The notes: generated from the sequence alone by a model not told the origin. DNA of 64,000 bases from Streptomyces sp. BK239 (GCF_004217285.1 NZ_SHKS01000005.1:1-64000), one strand, 5' to 3'; shown: positions 15,988-25,366, numbered from the stretch's first letter. A program made the numbers and translations.

Positions 15988-17690
15988 GCCCCACCGCCCT
16001 TCCTGCCGCCGCCGTTCCTGAGCACGGGCACGTCACCTTCCTCGGTGCCGGACCCGGGGATCCGGGACTGCTGACCCTGCGCGCCGTGGAGGCCCTGGCC
16101 CACGCGGACGTCCTCGTCGTCGAGCACGAGGTGCTCGACGTCGTCCGGACGCACGCCCGGCCGGGCGTCACCGTCGTGAACGCGGAGACCGGTCCTTCGG
16201 ATCCGCTTCCGGGCACGGTCGCGCCTCTCGCCGCGGTCGTTGACGGCGCGTCAACAACCGTTGCTGATCCCGCGGTGCGGGATGCCGCACATCTTGTCAT
16301 GGAGGCCGCGCGGGGCGGCAGGCGGGTGGTGCGTGCGGTGTCCGGGGACCCCGGACTCGACACGTACGCGGCGGCGGAGATGCTCGCCTGTGCCGCGGCC
16401 GGCGTGCCCTTCGAGGTCGTTCCCGGCGTCGCCGCGGCGGTCGGCGTGCCCGCGTACGCGGGTGTGCCGCTGCGGGACGCGCAGGGCGCGGACGTCCGGT
16501 TCGTGGACGCCCGTACCGCCTCCGACCGGTGCTGGACCGAGGTCGGCGCGTCGGACGGCACGGTCGTGGTCTCGACGACCCTCGACTCGGTCGCCGCGGC
16601 GGCCGGCGAGCTGGTGTCGGCGGGCCGCAAGCCCGACACCCCGCTGACGGTCACCGTCGCCGGTACGACGACCCGGCAGCGCACCTGGTCGGCCACGCTC
16701 GGCACGATCGCGCAGACGCTGAAGCAGGCCAAGGTGCTGCCCTCGCCCGAGGGCGGCCGGCCGGTGATAGCCGTGGTCGGCGAGCGTTCCGCCCCCGCCC
16801 AGCGCGACCAGCTGGCGTGGTTCGAGTCCAAGCCGCTGTTCGGCTGGAAGGTGCTCGTGCCGCGCACGAAGGAGCAGGCGGCGTCGCTCTCCGACCAGCT
16901 GCGGTCCTACGGGGCCGTGCCGCACGAGGTGCCGACGATCGCCGTCGAGCCGCCGCGCACGCCCCAGCAGATGGAGCGGGCGGTGAAGGGCCTGGTCACG
17001 GGCCGCTACGAGTGGATCGCCTTCACCTCGGTGAACGCCGTCAAGGCGGTCCGGGAGAAGTTCGAGGAGTACGGCCTCGACGCGCGGGCCTTCGCCGGGA
17101 TCAAGGTCGCGGCGGTGGGCGAGCAGACCGCCAAGGCGCTCGTCGCCTTCGGCGTGAAGCCGGATCTGGTGCCCAGCGGTGAGCAGAGCGCCGCCGGTCT
17201 GCTGGAGGACTGGCCGCCGTACGACCCGGTGTTCGACCCGATCGACCGGGTGTTCCTGCCGCGGGCCGACATCGCCACCGAGACGCTGGTCGCCGGTCTC
17301 ATCGAGCTCGGCTGGGAGGTCGACGACGTCACGGCCTACCGGACCGTGCGGGCCTCGCCGCCGCCGGCGGAGACCCGGGAGGCGATCAAGGGCGGCGGCT
17401 TCGACGCCGTGCTCTTCACGTCGTCCTCCACGGTCCGCAACCTGGTGGGCATCGCCGGCAAGCCGCACAACGTGACGGTGATCGCCTGCATCGGCCCGGC
17501 CACCGCGAAGACCGCCGAGGAACACGGTCTGCGCGTCGACGTCATGGCGCCGGAGCCGTCCGCGCTCAAGCTGGCCGAGGCCCTGGCCGACTTCGGCGTC
17601 CGCCGCCGGACCGCGGCTCTGGAAGCGGGCGACCCGGTCACCCGCCCGAGCGAGCGCCGTCCGGGCGCCCGGCGGCGCCGGGCCACCTGA
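15984..17690 (+). CDS. hemD: Uroporphyrinogen-III synthase fused to a SUMT-like methyltransferase domain
   Basis: A 568-residue two-domain protein. Residues ~15-245 resemble uroporphyrinogen-III C-methyltransferase (FLGAGPGDPGLLTLRAVEAL, VPGVAAAVGVPAYAGVPL), but the YDRLV-type motif of active SUMT enzymes reads VEHEV and the GGDP motif reads SGDPG. Residues ~280-545 form the HemD fold that cyclises hydroxymethylbilane to uroporphyrinogen III (GWKVLVPRTKEQAASL, FTSVNAVKAVREK, FTSSSTVRNL). Such fusions are usual in actinobacteria. GTG start overlapping hemC; a terminator follows. Confidence 0.93.
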   Translation: MSPTALPAAAVPEHGHVTFLGAGPGDPGLLTLRAVEALAHADVLVVEHEVLDVVRTHARPGVTVVNAETGPSDPLPGTVAPLAAVVDGASTTVADPAVRDAAHLVMEAARGGRRVVRAVSGDPGLDTYAAAEMLACAAAGVPFEVVPGVAAAVGVPAYAGVPLRDAQGADVRFVDARTASDRCWTEVGASDGTVVVSTTLDSVAAAAGELVSAGRKPDTPLTVTVAGTTTRQRTWSATLGTIAQTLKQAKVLPSPEGGRPVIAVVGERSAPAQRDQLAWFESKPLFGWKVLVPRTKEQAASLSDQLRSYGAVPHEVPTIAVEPPRTPQQMERAVKGLVTGRYEWIAFTSVNAVKAVREKFEEYGLDARAFAGIKVAAVGEQTAKALVAFGVKPDLVPSGEQSAAGLLEDWPPYDPVFDPIDRVFLPRADIATETLVAGLIELGWEVDDVTAYRTVRASPPPAETREAIKGGGFDAVLFTSSSTVRNLVGIAGKPHNVTVIACIGPATAKTAEEHGLRVDVMAPEPSALKLAEALADFGVRRRTAALEAGDPVTRPSERRPGARRRRAT

Positions 17691-17702
17691 GACACCGGCC
17701 GC

Positions 17703-17748
17703 ACGGCCCCGCCCCCGAGTCGACGTCAGTCGTCGGGGGCGGGGCCGT
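17703..17748 (+). terminator. Terminator of the rex-hemACD operon
   Basis: ACGGCCCCGCCCCCGA (17703-17718) pairs with TCGGGGGCGGGGCCGT (17733-17748), a 16-bp perfect hairpin just after hemD. hemB therefore probably has its own promoter in the 70 bp that follow. Confidence 0.85.
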
Positions 17749-17816
17749 CCGCGTCGGCGGCTCCACCGACCCGGCGTCGGTAAAGGGGCTGCCGGGGCGG
17801 GCGTAGCGTAGAGCGC

Positions 17817-18809
17817 ATGACGAAGTACGGATCCTTTCCCGGTACGCGTCCCCGGCGGCTGCGCACCTCCCCCGTGATGCGGCGCATGGTCGCCGAGACC
17901 CGGTTGCATCCTGCCGACTTCATCCTGCCCGCGTTCGTGCGGGAGGGCGTGAGCGAGCCGGTGCCGATCCAGGCGATGCCCGGGGTCGTCCAGCACACCC
18001 GCGACAGTCTGAAGAAGGCGGCCGCCGAGGCGGTGGCGGCCGGGGTCTCCGGGATCATGCTGTTCGGGGTGCCGGAGGAGTCGAAGAAGGACGCGCTCGG
18101 GACGCCGGGGACCGATCCGGACGGGATCCTCCAGGTGGCGATCCGGGACGTGCGGGCCGAGGTCGGGGACGACCTTCTCGTCATGTCCGACCTGTGCCTG
18201 GACGAGACCACCGACCACGGGCACTGCGGTGTGCTGGACGAGGAAGGGCGCGTCGACAACGACGCCACCCTGGAGCGGTACGCCGAGATGGCCCAGGTCC
18301 AGGCCGACGCCGGCGCCCATGTGGTCGGCCCCAGCGGAATGATGGACGGGCAGATCGGCGTCATCCGTGACGCCCTGGACCAGATCGGCCGGGAGGACGT
18401 CGCGATCCTCGCCTACACCGCCAAGTACTCCTCCGCCTTCTACGGGCCCTTCCGGGAGGCGGTCGGTTCCTCGCTGAAGGGGGACCGCAAGACCTACCAG
18501 CAGGACCCGGCCAACCTGCGGGAGTCGCTGCGCGAACTGGCGCTGGACCTGGAGGAAGGGGCCGACATGGTGATGGTCAAGCCGGCCGGACCCTACCTGG
18601 ACGTCCTCGCGCGCGTCGCCGACAGCGTGGACGTGCCCGTCGCCGCCTACCAGATCTCCGGCGAGTACTCGATGGTCGAGGCCGCCGCCGAGAAGGGCTG
18701 GCTCGACCGCGACCGGGCCATCCTGGAGACGCTGACCGGCATCAAGCGGGCCGGGGCGCGGAACATCCTCACCTACTGGGCCACCGAGGCGGCCCAGAAG
18801 CTCCGGTGA
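17817..18809 (+). CDS. hemB: Delta-aminolevulinic acid dehydratase (porphobilinogen synthase)
   Basis: A 330-residue enzyme that condenses two 5-aminolevulinates to porphobilinogen. The two active-site lysines lie in AYTAKYSSAFYGPFRE and MVMVKPAGPYLD. The metal segment reads SDLCLDETTDHGHCG: compared with the three-Cys zinc site of E. coli HemB, Cys127 and Cys137 are kept but the middle cysteine is Asp129, an intermediate form between zinc and magnesium types. It is separate from the hemACD operon but only 126 bp downstream. Confidence 0.95.
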   Translation: MTKYGSFPGTRPRRLRTSPVMRRMVAETRLHPADFILPAFVREGVSEPVPIQAMPGVVQHTRDSLKKAAAEAVAAGVSGIMLFGVPEESKKDALGTPGTDPDGILQVAIRDVRAEVGDDLLVMSDLCLDETTDHGHCGVLDEEGRVDNDATLERYAEMAQVQADAGAHVVGPSGMMDGQIGVIRDALDQIGREDVAILAYTAKYSSAFYGPFREAVGSSLKGDRKTYQQDPANLRESLRELALDLEEGADMVMVKPAGPYLDVLARVADSVDVPVAAYQISGEYSMVEAAAEKGWLDRDRAILETLTGIKRAGARNILTYWATEAAQKLR

Positions 18810-18831
18810 GGCGGGCGCTGCCTGCCGAGGG

Positions 18832-19581
18832 TCACCACTCGAGGGCGTCGGCCATGTCCTGCTGCCAGTACGTCACCTGCAGCGAGCTGTCGTAGTACAC
18901 GCCACCGGCCGGCAGGGAGGGCTTCGCCACCGCGCCGCCGTCGCTGTCCGGCGTGCGTCCCTGGAAGCCCACCGTCAGCTTCTTCGCCGTCATGCCGCCC
19001 TCGCCGCTGCCGTCGGCCGCCGACAGCAGGACGCCCGCGTAACCCGACTCACCGGGGGAGAGGGTCGTCACCGCCTGCGGCCTGGTCCCCTCCGCGGCCT
19101 GCGGCGCCCACTGCATCTCCTCGAAGCGCAGCACGGGGTAGTAGGTGAGGTCGCAGACCTTGCTGCCGGTGTTGGTGACCGTGATCAGCATGTGGTTCAG
19201 GGGGCGCGGGACCGGCTTGGCGGTCACCTTGGTGTTCGAGCCGTTGCACAGGACGCGGTTCTCCGGGGCGTTCGGGTCCGTGTCCTTGCCCTTGCCCCGC
19301 GGGGCGGTGACGGAGGTCTGCTTTCCGGACGTGCCGCCGGCGGGCTTCGCGTGCGAACCGGTGCCGGAGCCCGTGTCGGTGACCGTGCCGGTGCCGGAGT
19401 CCGTCGTCGTGCCCGTGTCCGCAGCCCCCGTGTTCCCGGGCTGCGAGGTGACCGCCGACGACACCGGCGTCGACGCGCCCTCGGTCTTCGTGCCCGTGCC
19501 GTCCTGGCACGCCGTGAGAGACAGGGCCGCGACGGCGGCGATCGCAGGGGCGAAGAGGGGGTTGGTGCGGCGGATGCGCAT
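18832..19581 (-). CDS. Secreted lipoprotein with DUF4232 domain
   Basis: A 249-residue lipoprotein. The signal peptide MRIRRTNPLFAPA... ends in lipobox LTAC with Cys25. A Thr/Gly/Asp-rich linker (about residues 26-105) precedes the DUF4232 domain (RVLCNGSNTKVTAKPVP, LNHMLITVTNTGSKVCDL, GGVYYDSSLQVTYW), a beta-sandwich common in streptomycete lipoproteins and of unknown role. I place the start at 19581 because the upstream in-frame 28 residues are not signal-like. It converges on hemB with a 22-bp gap. Confidence 0.85.
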   Translation of the reverse strand: MRIRRTNPLFAPAIAAVAALSLTACQDGTGTKTEGASTPVSSAVTSQPGNTGAADTGTTTDSGTGTVTDTGSGTGSHAKPAGGTSGKQTSVTAPRGKGKDTDPNAPENRVLCNGSNTKVTAKPVPRPLNHMLITVTNTGSKVCDLTYYPVLRFEEMQWAPQAAEGTRPQAVTTLSPGESGYAGVLLSAADGSGEGGMTAKKLTVGFQGRTPDSDGGAVAKPSLPAGGVYYDSSLQVTYWQQDMADALEW

Positions 19582-19777
19582 GGTGAAGACCCGTTCCTGG
19601 AAAAGGTGTTGGCGCAGGCTGCTCGACCGGTCGGCGGGAGCGGCGTGCTTGGATGACCTCAGCATGTGGGGTGATCCGTCCCGGCCGCCACGTCCGGCGG
19701 GCGATCAGGGACGCTGGAACGGACACAACGCATCTGAGCTGGGAAAACAAGCCATCCCTGGAACGCAGGGGTGGGAC

Positions 19778-21259
19778 ATGGGGGGTGGACGAACGGTGTC
19801 TGCGGCGGACTTCGCGGAGCTGTTGCGGGAGTTGAAGGACCGGTCCGGGCTCAGCTACGGAACGCTCGCGAAGCGGCTCCACATGAGTACGTCGACCCTG
19901 CACCGCTACTGCAACGGGGACGCCGTCCCCACCGACTACGCGCCGGTGGAACGGCTCGCCCGGCTCTGCAAGGCGACGCCCGCGCAACTGGTCGAGCTCC
20001 ACCGGCGGTGGGTGCTGGCCGACGCGGGGCGCGGCAGGAAGGGGAGCGAGGCGTCGGGCGGCGCGGGCGGTGCCGCCGCGCCGTCCGCCGACGGTGGCGC
20101 GGTGAGCGGGACCACCGTGACCGCGGACGCGGTCGACGGGGACGGCGACGACAGGGCCGACGACGACGGGGCGGCCCCGTCGACCGCCGGCGGTGGCGCG
20201 GTGAGCGGGACCACCATGACCGCGGACGCGGTCGACCAGAACGGCGACGACAGGGCCGACGCGGCGACCGAGGTGCTCGAAGGGCCGGTGCGGGACCCGG
20301 GCGGTCCCGACGGCGACGGCGGGGCGCACGACCCCGGCGTACGGCGTCGCGCACGCCTCCTCGCCGTCGTCGGCGCCGCCACCGCCCTCGGGGCCGTGGC
20401 GCTCGCCCTCTCCCTGAGCCTGCCGGGCGGCGACCGGGACGCCGGTGACGCGCGTCCGGCCGGCGCCGCGTCCGCGCCAGGGGCGGTGAGCGGCTCGCCG
20501 TCGGCCTCCGCCCCGTCCCTCTCCCCTTCCCCTTCCTCCGCCTCGCCCTCGGCTTCGACCGCGTCGCCGTCCGGCTCCCTGACGCCGTCGCGCCACGCCC
20601 GTGGAGGCGCCGCGGGGGCGGCCCCCGACCCCGGCGCGGCCGCGCCGCCCTTCACCGTCGACGTCCGGTCGCACGCCTGGATCGATCCCTGCTCCCAGCG
20701 GTACCTGATCGACAGGGAGCCGGACCGGGTCGCGCCGCCGCCGCTCGAACAGCATGCGCCCGCCTGGGTCGCCGCGCACGGTGCCGTGCCCTCGGGGCAG
20801 CAGATGGTGGCGGTGACCGTGCAGGGGGCGGGGGACGAGACCGTCGTCGTGAACAGCCTGAGGGTCCGCACGGTGGAGAAGCGTTCACCGCTCGCCTGGA
20901 ACGACTACGCCATGGGGTACCCGGGTGTCGGCTGCGGCGGCGGCATGCCGAAGCGTCATTTCTCCGTCGCCCTCGACGCGGCGCGGCCGAAGCCGGTGCC
21001 GGACGCGGGGACGGAGGACTTCCCGTTCACGGTGAGCGAGTCCGACCCGGAGATCTACTACATCAGCGCCGACGCCTCCGCGTACGACGTGAGCTGGGTG
21101 CTGGAGCTGTCCTGGTCGAGCGGGCCGCGGCGGGGGACGCTGATCGTCGACGACCACGGCAAGCCGTTCCGCACCAGCGGCAACAACGGCCGGCCCGCCT
21201 ACGAGTTTCCGGTCGGCGGTTCCGCGTGGGGCCGGGCGGGGGCTTCCCCGACGCCGTAG
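19778..21259 (+). CDS. Membrane-anchored XRE-type helix-turn-helix protein
   Basis: A 493-residue protein with an N-terminal XRE-like DNA-binding domain (residues ~8-75; SYGTLAKRLHMSTSTLHRYC is the helix-turn-helix), a Gly/Asp/Ala-rich linker containing a 33-residue duplicated segment, one transmembrane helix (LLAVVGAATALGAVALALSL), a Ser/Pro-rich extracellular stretch, and a C-terminal domain with conserved Cys and Trp. The layout suggests a sensor that links an outside domain to DNA binding inside. GTG at 19796 is an alternative start. It is divergent from the DUF4232 lipoprotein gene, 196 bp away. Confidence 0.85.
   Translation: MGGGRTVSAADFAELLRELKDRSGLSYGTLAKRLHMSTSTLHRYCNGDAVPTDYAPVERLARLCKATPAQLVELHRRWVLADAGRGRKGSEASGGAGGAAAPSADGGAVSGTTVTADAVDGDGDDRADDDGAAPSTAGGGAVSGTTMTADAVDQNGDDRADAATEVLEGPVRDPGGPDGDGGAHDPGVRRRARLLAVVGAATALGAVALALSLSLPGGDRDAGDARPAGAASAPGAVSGSPSASAPSLSPSPSSASPSASTASPSGSLTPSRHARGGAAGAAPDPGAAAPPFTVDVRSHAWIDPCSQRYLIDREPDRVAPPPLEQHAPAWVAAHGAVPSGQQMVAVTVQGAGDETVVVNSLRVRTVEKRSPLAWNDYAMGYPGVGCGGGMPKRHFSVALDAARPKPVPDAGTEDFPFTVSESDPEIYYISADASAYDVSWVLELSWSSGPRRGTLIVDDHGKPFRTSGNNGRPAYEFPVGGSAWGRAGASPTP
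20093..20261 (+). repeat. Two ~70-bp direct repeats within the HTH-membrane gene
   Basis: 20093-20162 and 20192-20261 are about 93% identical by eye, offset by 99 bp (33 codons), so the reading frame is kept and the encoded GGAVSGTT...TADAV segment occurs twice in the linker. Confidence 0.85.
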
Positions 21260-21423
21260 GAGTCGCAGGGCACGGGCCTTCGTCGGGCCGCCCTTCCGCG
21301 ACCGTGAGGACGTCCCACGGCTCACCTCACGTCCGGATCGTGGAAAGTAACGTGTAGACGGCATGCACTTCCCTAGGCTTCGGGACGCGAGGCGTACGCC
21401 CCCGCAGCCGAAGGAGCCGTGCC

Positions 21424-22662
21424 ATGACCGTCGTCCCAGCCGACACCTCCCCCGCCGACGAGGCGTCGACTGCCGTTCCCGCCGCGCCCGTTCCGGCTTT
21501 CGCCGCGCGCACCCTCGCCGTCGGCGGGTCGCCCGTGCGGGACATCCTGGCCGTCACCGCCCGGCCCGAGGTGATCAACTTCGCGGGCGGGCTGCCCGCA
21601 CCGGAGCTCTTCGACCGGCAGGGCGTCGCCGACGCCTTCCGGCACGTGCTGGAGGAGACGCCCGGGCGGGCCCTTCAGTACTCCACCACCGAGGGCGAAC
21701 CGGCGCTGCGCGAGCCGCTGGCGGCGCGCATGTCCGCGCGGGGGCTGCCGACCGGCGCCGACGACCTCCTCGTCACCGCCGGTTCGCAGCAGGCGCTGTC
21801 CCTCCTGGCCGCGGCCCTGCTCGACCCGGGCGACACCGTCCTCGTCGAGGACCCCTGCTACCTCGCCGCCCTCCAGGTCTTCGGCCTCGCGGGCGCCCGG
21901 GTCGTCCCGGTGCCCGGCGACGCGGACGGCCCCGACCCCGAGGCGCTGGCCGACCTGGTGGCCCGTGAACGCCCCAAGCTGCTCTACACCGTCCCCACCT
22001 TCCAGAACCCCACCGGCCGCACCCTCCCCGCCGAGCGCCGCGCAGCCCTCGCGGCCGTCGCCGCCCGCCACGGCCTGTGGATCGTCGAGGACGACCCCTA
22101 CGGCGAACTCCGCTACGAGGGCGAGCGCGTCCCCTGGATCGCCGCCCACCCCGACGCCCGCGACCGGACCGTGCTGCTCGGCTCCTTCTCCAAGGTCATG
22201 GCCCCCGGTCTGCGGCTGGGCTGGCTGCGCGCCCCGGCACAGCTGCGTCGCGCCTGCGCGGTCGCCAAACAGGCGGCCGACCTGCACACCCCGACCGTCA
22301 ACCAGCTCGCCGCCGCCCGCTACCTGGCCGTCGCCGACCTCGACGCGCATGTGGCCCGCGTCGCCGGCGTCTACCGCGAACGCCGGGACGCCATGCTCGC
22401 CGGACTGCCCGGCGCCCTCCCCGAGGGGTCGGTCTGGAACCGGCCCGAGGGCGGCATGTTCCTGTGGGCGCGGCTGCCCGACGGCCACGACACGGCCGCC
22501 CTGCTGCCCGCGGTGGTCCGGCACGACGTGGCCTACGTCCCCGGCGCGCCCTTCCACGCCGGTGAGCCCGACCCGGCGACGCTGCGGCTGTGCTTCGTGA
22601 CGCAGACGCCGGAGGAGATCACGGAGGGGCTCAGCCGGCTGGGGCGGGCGCTCGGCGCGTGA
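21424..22662 (+). CDS. PLP-dependent aminotransferase, class I/II
   Basis: A 412-residue fold-type I enzyme close to the 2-aminoadipate/MocR-like aminotransferases but without their N-terminal HTH. Seen: INFAGGLPAPELF, TTEGEPALREPLA, TAGSQQALSLLA, VPTFQNPTGRTL, WIVEDDPYGELRY, and the PLP lysine in LGSFSKVMAPGLRLGW. It moves an amino group between an amino acid and a 2-oxoacid; the substrate is uncertain. The ATG is preceded by GAAGGAG. It converges on the next gene with a 6-bp gap. Confidence 0.9.
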   Translation: MTVVPADTSPADEASTAVPAAPVPAFAARTLAVGGSPVRDILAVTARPEVINFAGGLPAPELFDRQGVADAFRHVLEETPGRALQYSTTEGEPALREPLAARMSARGLPTGADDLLVTAGSQQALSLLAAALLDPGDTVLVEDPCYLAALQVFGLAGARVVPVPGDADGPDPEALADLVARERPKLLYTVPTFQNPTGRTLPAERRAALAAVAARHGLWIVEDDPYGELRYEGERVPWIAAHPDARDRTVLLGSFSKVMAPGLRLGWLRAPAQLRRACAVAKQAADLHTPTVNQLAAARYLAVADLDAHVARVAGVYRERRDAMLAGLPGALPEGSVWNRPEGGMFLWARLPDGHDTAALLPAVVRHDVAYVPGAPFHAGEPDPATLRLCFVTQTPEEITEGLSRLGRALGA

Positions 22663-22668
22663 TGCCGG

Positions 22669-23466
22669 TCAGTCCCACCGGAAGGTCCAGGCGCGTTCCC
22701 CCACGAGGTCCTTCGCGTACTCCCGCAAGGTCCGGTCGGCGAAGTTGTCGGGGCAGAAGGCGTAGTGCTCCGCCGCCAGCGCCTCGGCGTCGGCGAGCGT
22801 GACGGGCGGGGCGGCAACGGAGACGGTCAGCACGGCGAAGCCGAGGGCGACGACGCGTATGTGGAAGCGGTCCTCCCAGGACCGCAGGACCGCGCAGAGC
22901 CGGGCCACGTCGTCGTCGTGGTCGAGCGGCCCGCACCAGCCGACCGCCGCCGGCACGTCGGCGGAACGGCGGGCCGGGACGAGGGCCAGCCGGGGCTCCT
23001 CGATCCCGGAGCGGGAGCCGTCGCAGAAGGCGTCCGCGAGCCGCGCGGCGGCGACCGCGGGGTCGACGGTGAGGGAGGCGGCGGGCGCGAGGCCGGGCCA
23101 GTCGGCGCTGTCGCCGTCGGTGACGTCGCCCGGCTCGCACTCCTCCCAGTGCTCGGCGAGGACCTCCTCCGCGTCGTGATCACCCGGGTAGGAGGCCAGC
23201 CGCGGCGCCAACTCCCATTCGTCGGGCCCGCCGTGGGTTCCGCTCACCTCGACGAGCACGGGCAGCATTCCCGCGCGGGCCGCCGGCCCGCCCAGCGCCG
23301 CCCAGCTCCCGGCGGACGCCGGCTGCTGCGCGCACCACAGCAGCGGCTCGTGCCACGTCCCCGCGTCCGTCGTGTCGATCAGCCGGCCCGGCGGCAGCCG
23401 GAGACCGAGGGTGCGACCGCTCGGGTCTGAGGCCAGTGTGGGCAGCGGGTTGGGAAGAGTCGCCAT
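22669..23466 (-). CDS. Conserved hypothetical protein (DUF4253-like)
   Basis: A 265-residue soluble protein, acidic, with no signal peptide. The end (VTLADAEALAAEHYAFCPDNF, LREYAKDLVGERAWTFRWD) and the middle (VPAAVGWCGPLDHDDDVARLC, LRSWEDRFHIRVVALGF) resemble the DUF4253 family of uncharacterised proteins. The ATG at 23466 is preferred over 23496, whose extra ten residues look untranslated. It is followed 54 bp upstream by the argS 3' end on the same strand. Confidence 0.78.
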   Translation of the reverse strand: MATLPNPLPTLASDPSGRTLGLRLPPGRLIDTTDAGTWHEPLLWCAQQPASAGSWAALGGPAARAGMLPVLVEVSGTHGGPDEWELAPRLASYPGDHDAEEVLAEHWEECEPGDVTDGDSADWPGLAPAASLTVDPAVAAARLADAFCDGSRSGIEEPRLALVPARRSADVPAAVGWCGPLDHDDDVARLCAVLRSWEDRFHIRVVALGFAVLTVSVAAPPVTLADAEALAAEHYAFCPDNFADRTLREYAKDLVGERAWTFRWD

Positions 23467-23520
23467 GACGGCGACTGTAGGGGCCGCCACTGACAACCGG
23501 TCACCGAGCCGGCGGCGCCG

Positions 23521-25290
23521 TCAGAGCTTGTCCGGGGTGCGGATGCCCAGGAGGGCCATGCCCCGGTGGAGGGTGCGGGCCGTCAGGTCGATGAGGAACA
23601 GACGGTTCTCCTTCTGCTCCCCGGTCTCGGCCTTCAGGACCGGGCACTGGTCGTAGAACGTCGTCAGGTGCGAGGCCAGCTGGTAGAGGTACGAGGCGAG
23701 CTTGTGGGGCTCGTGCGCGGCCGCGACCTCCAGGACCGTCTCCCCGAACTGGTCCAGGTGCAGACCCAACGCCCGCTCGGCGGCCGCGAGTTCCAGCTCC
23801 GGGTGGGGAGTCGGGGTCGCGCCCTCGGACTTGCGCAGGATCGACTGGACACGGGCGTACGCGTACTGGAGGTACACCGAGGTGTCGCCGTTGAGCGAGA
23901 CCATCTGGTCCAGGTCGAACTTGTAGTCCCGGACCGCCGACGTCGACAGGTCGGCGTACTTCACCGCGCCGATGCCGACGTGCCGGCCGTTCTCCACGAT
24001 CTCCTGCTCGGTCAGGCCGACCTTCTCCGCCTTCTCCCGCACGACGGCCGTCGCCCGCTCCACCGCCTCGTCGAGGAGGTCGACCAGCTTCACCGTCTCG
24101 CCCTCACGGGTCTTGAACGGCTTGCCGTCCATGCCCAGCACCGTGCCGAAGGCCAGCTGGAAGGCCTTCACGTCGTCGTTGAGCCAGCCCGCCCTGCGCG
24201 CCGTCTCGAAGACCATCTTGAAGTGCAGGGACTGGCGGGCGTCCACGACGTAGAGGAGCGAGTCCGCCTTGAGGTTGAAGACGCGGTCGCGGATCGCGGA
24301 GAGGTCGGTCGCCGCGTAGCCGTAGCCGCCGTCCGACTTCTGCACGATCAGCGGGACCGGGTTGCCGTCGGGGCCCTTGACGTCCTCGAAGAAGACGCAC
24401 AGCGCGCCCTCGGAGCGGACCGCCACGCCGGACTCCTCCAGGAGGCGGCAGGTCTCGGCCAGCATGTCGTTGTACCCGGACTCGCCGACGATGTCCGCGT
24501 CCCGGACCTTCATGTCCAGCTTCTCGAAGACGGAGAAGAAGTAGATCTTCGACTCGTCGACGAACTTCTGCCACATGGCGAGCGTGCGGGGCTCGCCGGC
24601 CTGGAGGTCGACCACCCGGCGACGCGCCCGCGTCTTGAACTCTTCGTCGGAGTCGAAGACCTTGCGCGCGGCCTTGTAGAGGCGGTCGAGGTTGGACATC
24701 GCCTCCTCGCCGCTCACCTCGGCGTCCTTGTGGTCCAACTCGTGCGGGTGCTCGTCCAGATACTGGATGAGCATGCCGAACTGGGTCCCCCAGTCGCCGA
24801 TGTGGTGCCTGCGCACCACCGTCTCGCCGGTGAACTCCAGGAGTTGGACCGCCGCGTCCCCGATGACCGCCGAACGCAGGTGACCGACGTGCATCTCCTT
24901 GGCCACGTTCGGCTGGGCGTAGTCGATCACCGTCGTGCCCGGGTGCTCTGCGTACGGGACGCCGAGCCGGCCGGTGTCGTCGGCGTAACGCGCGGCGAGG
25001 TTCTCCGTGATCGCCTTGTCCGCGACGGTGATGTTCAGGAAGCCGGGGCCCGAGACCTCGACGTCCTTGATCACCTCACCGGTGACGATCTCGGAGACCA
25101 CCTTCGTCGCCAGCTCCCGCGGGTTCGCCTTCGCCTTCTTGGCCAGCGCGAGGATGCCGTTGGCCTGGAAGTCGGCCCGGTCGCTTCGTCGCAGCAGCGG
25201 GTCCGCGCCGGCGGCCTCCGGCAGGGTGGCCGAGAGGGCGGACGCGAGGTGCTGCTCGACGGAGTCGCTGAGGGACGTGACCGAGGCCAT
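23521..25290 (-). CDS. argS: Arginyl-tRNA synthetase
   Basis: A 589-residue class I aminoacyl-tRNA synthetase that charges tRNA-Arg. The N-terminal Add-1 domain (about 1-115) is followed by the catalytic domain with the HIGH-type signature HVGHLRSAVIG, then WGTQFGMLIQYL, the degenerate KMSKS-loop region (MDGKPFKTREGE), and the alpha-helical anticodon domain ending in MALLGIRTPDKL. The start is the ATG of MASVTSLSDSVEQHL; the longer open frame to 25824 is spurious. It is the last gene of a minus-strand run that includes the LAXTG proteins. Confidence 0.97.
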   Translation of the reverse strand: MASVTSLSDSVEQHLASALSATLPEAAGADPLLRRSDRADFQANGILALAKKAKANPRELATKVVSEIVTGEVIKDVEVSGPGFLNITVADKAITENLAARYADDTGRLGVPYAEHPGTTVIDYAQPNVAKEMHVGHLRSAVIGDAAVQLLEFTGETVVRRHHIGDWGTQFGMLIQYLDEHPHELDHKDAEVSGEEAMSNLDRLYKAARKVFDSDEEFKTRARRRVVDLQAGEPRTLAMWQKFVDESKIYFFSVFEKLDMKVRDADIVGESGYNDMLAETCRLLEESGVAVRSEGALCVFFEDVKGPDGNPVPLIVQKSDGGYGYAATDLSAIRDRVFNLKADSLLYVVDARQSLHFKMVFETARRAGWLNDDVKAFQLAFGTVLGMDGKPFKTREGETVKLVDLLDEAVERATAVVREKAEKVGLTEQEIVENGRHVGIGAVKYADLSTSAVRDYKFDLDQMVSLNGDTSVYLQYAYARVQSILRKSEGATPTPHPELELAAAERALGLHLDQFGETVLEVAAAHEPHKLASYLYQLASHLTTFYDQCPVLKAETGEQKENRLFLIDLTARTLHRGMALLGIRTPDKL

Positions 25291-25366
25291 AGGAGTGGGT
25301 GCCGTTCTCCTCGTGGAATGGGTGGACCTGGTCAGTATCCCATGGGGGGCAAACCGGTTTTCCGGC

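Noticed and set aside
20400..20650. Ser/Pro-rich coding repeats as a possible CRISPR-like array
   Set aside because: The repeats are codon-level low complexity inside one reading frame, without regular spacers. No CRISPR array is seen anywhere in the window.
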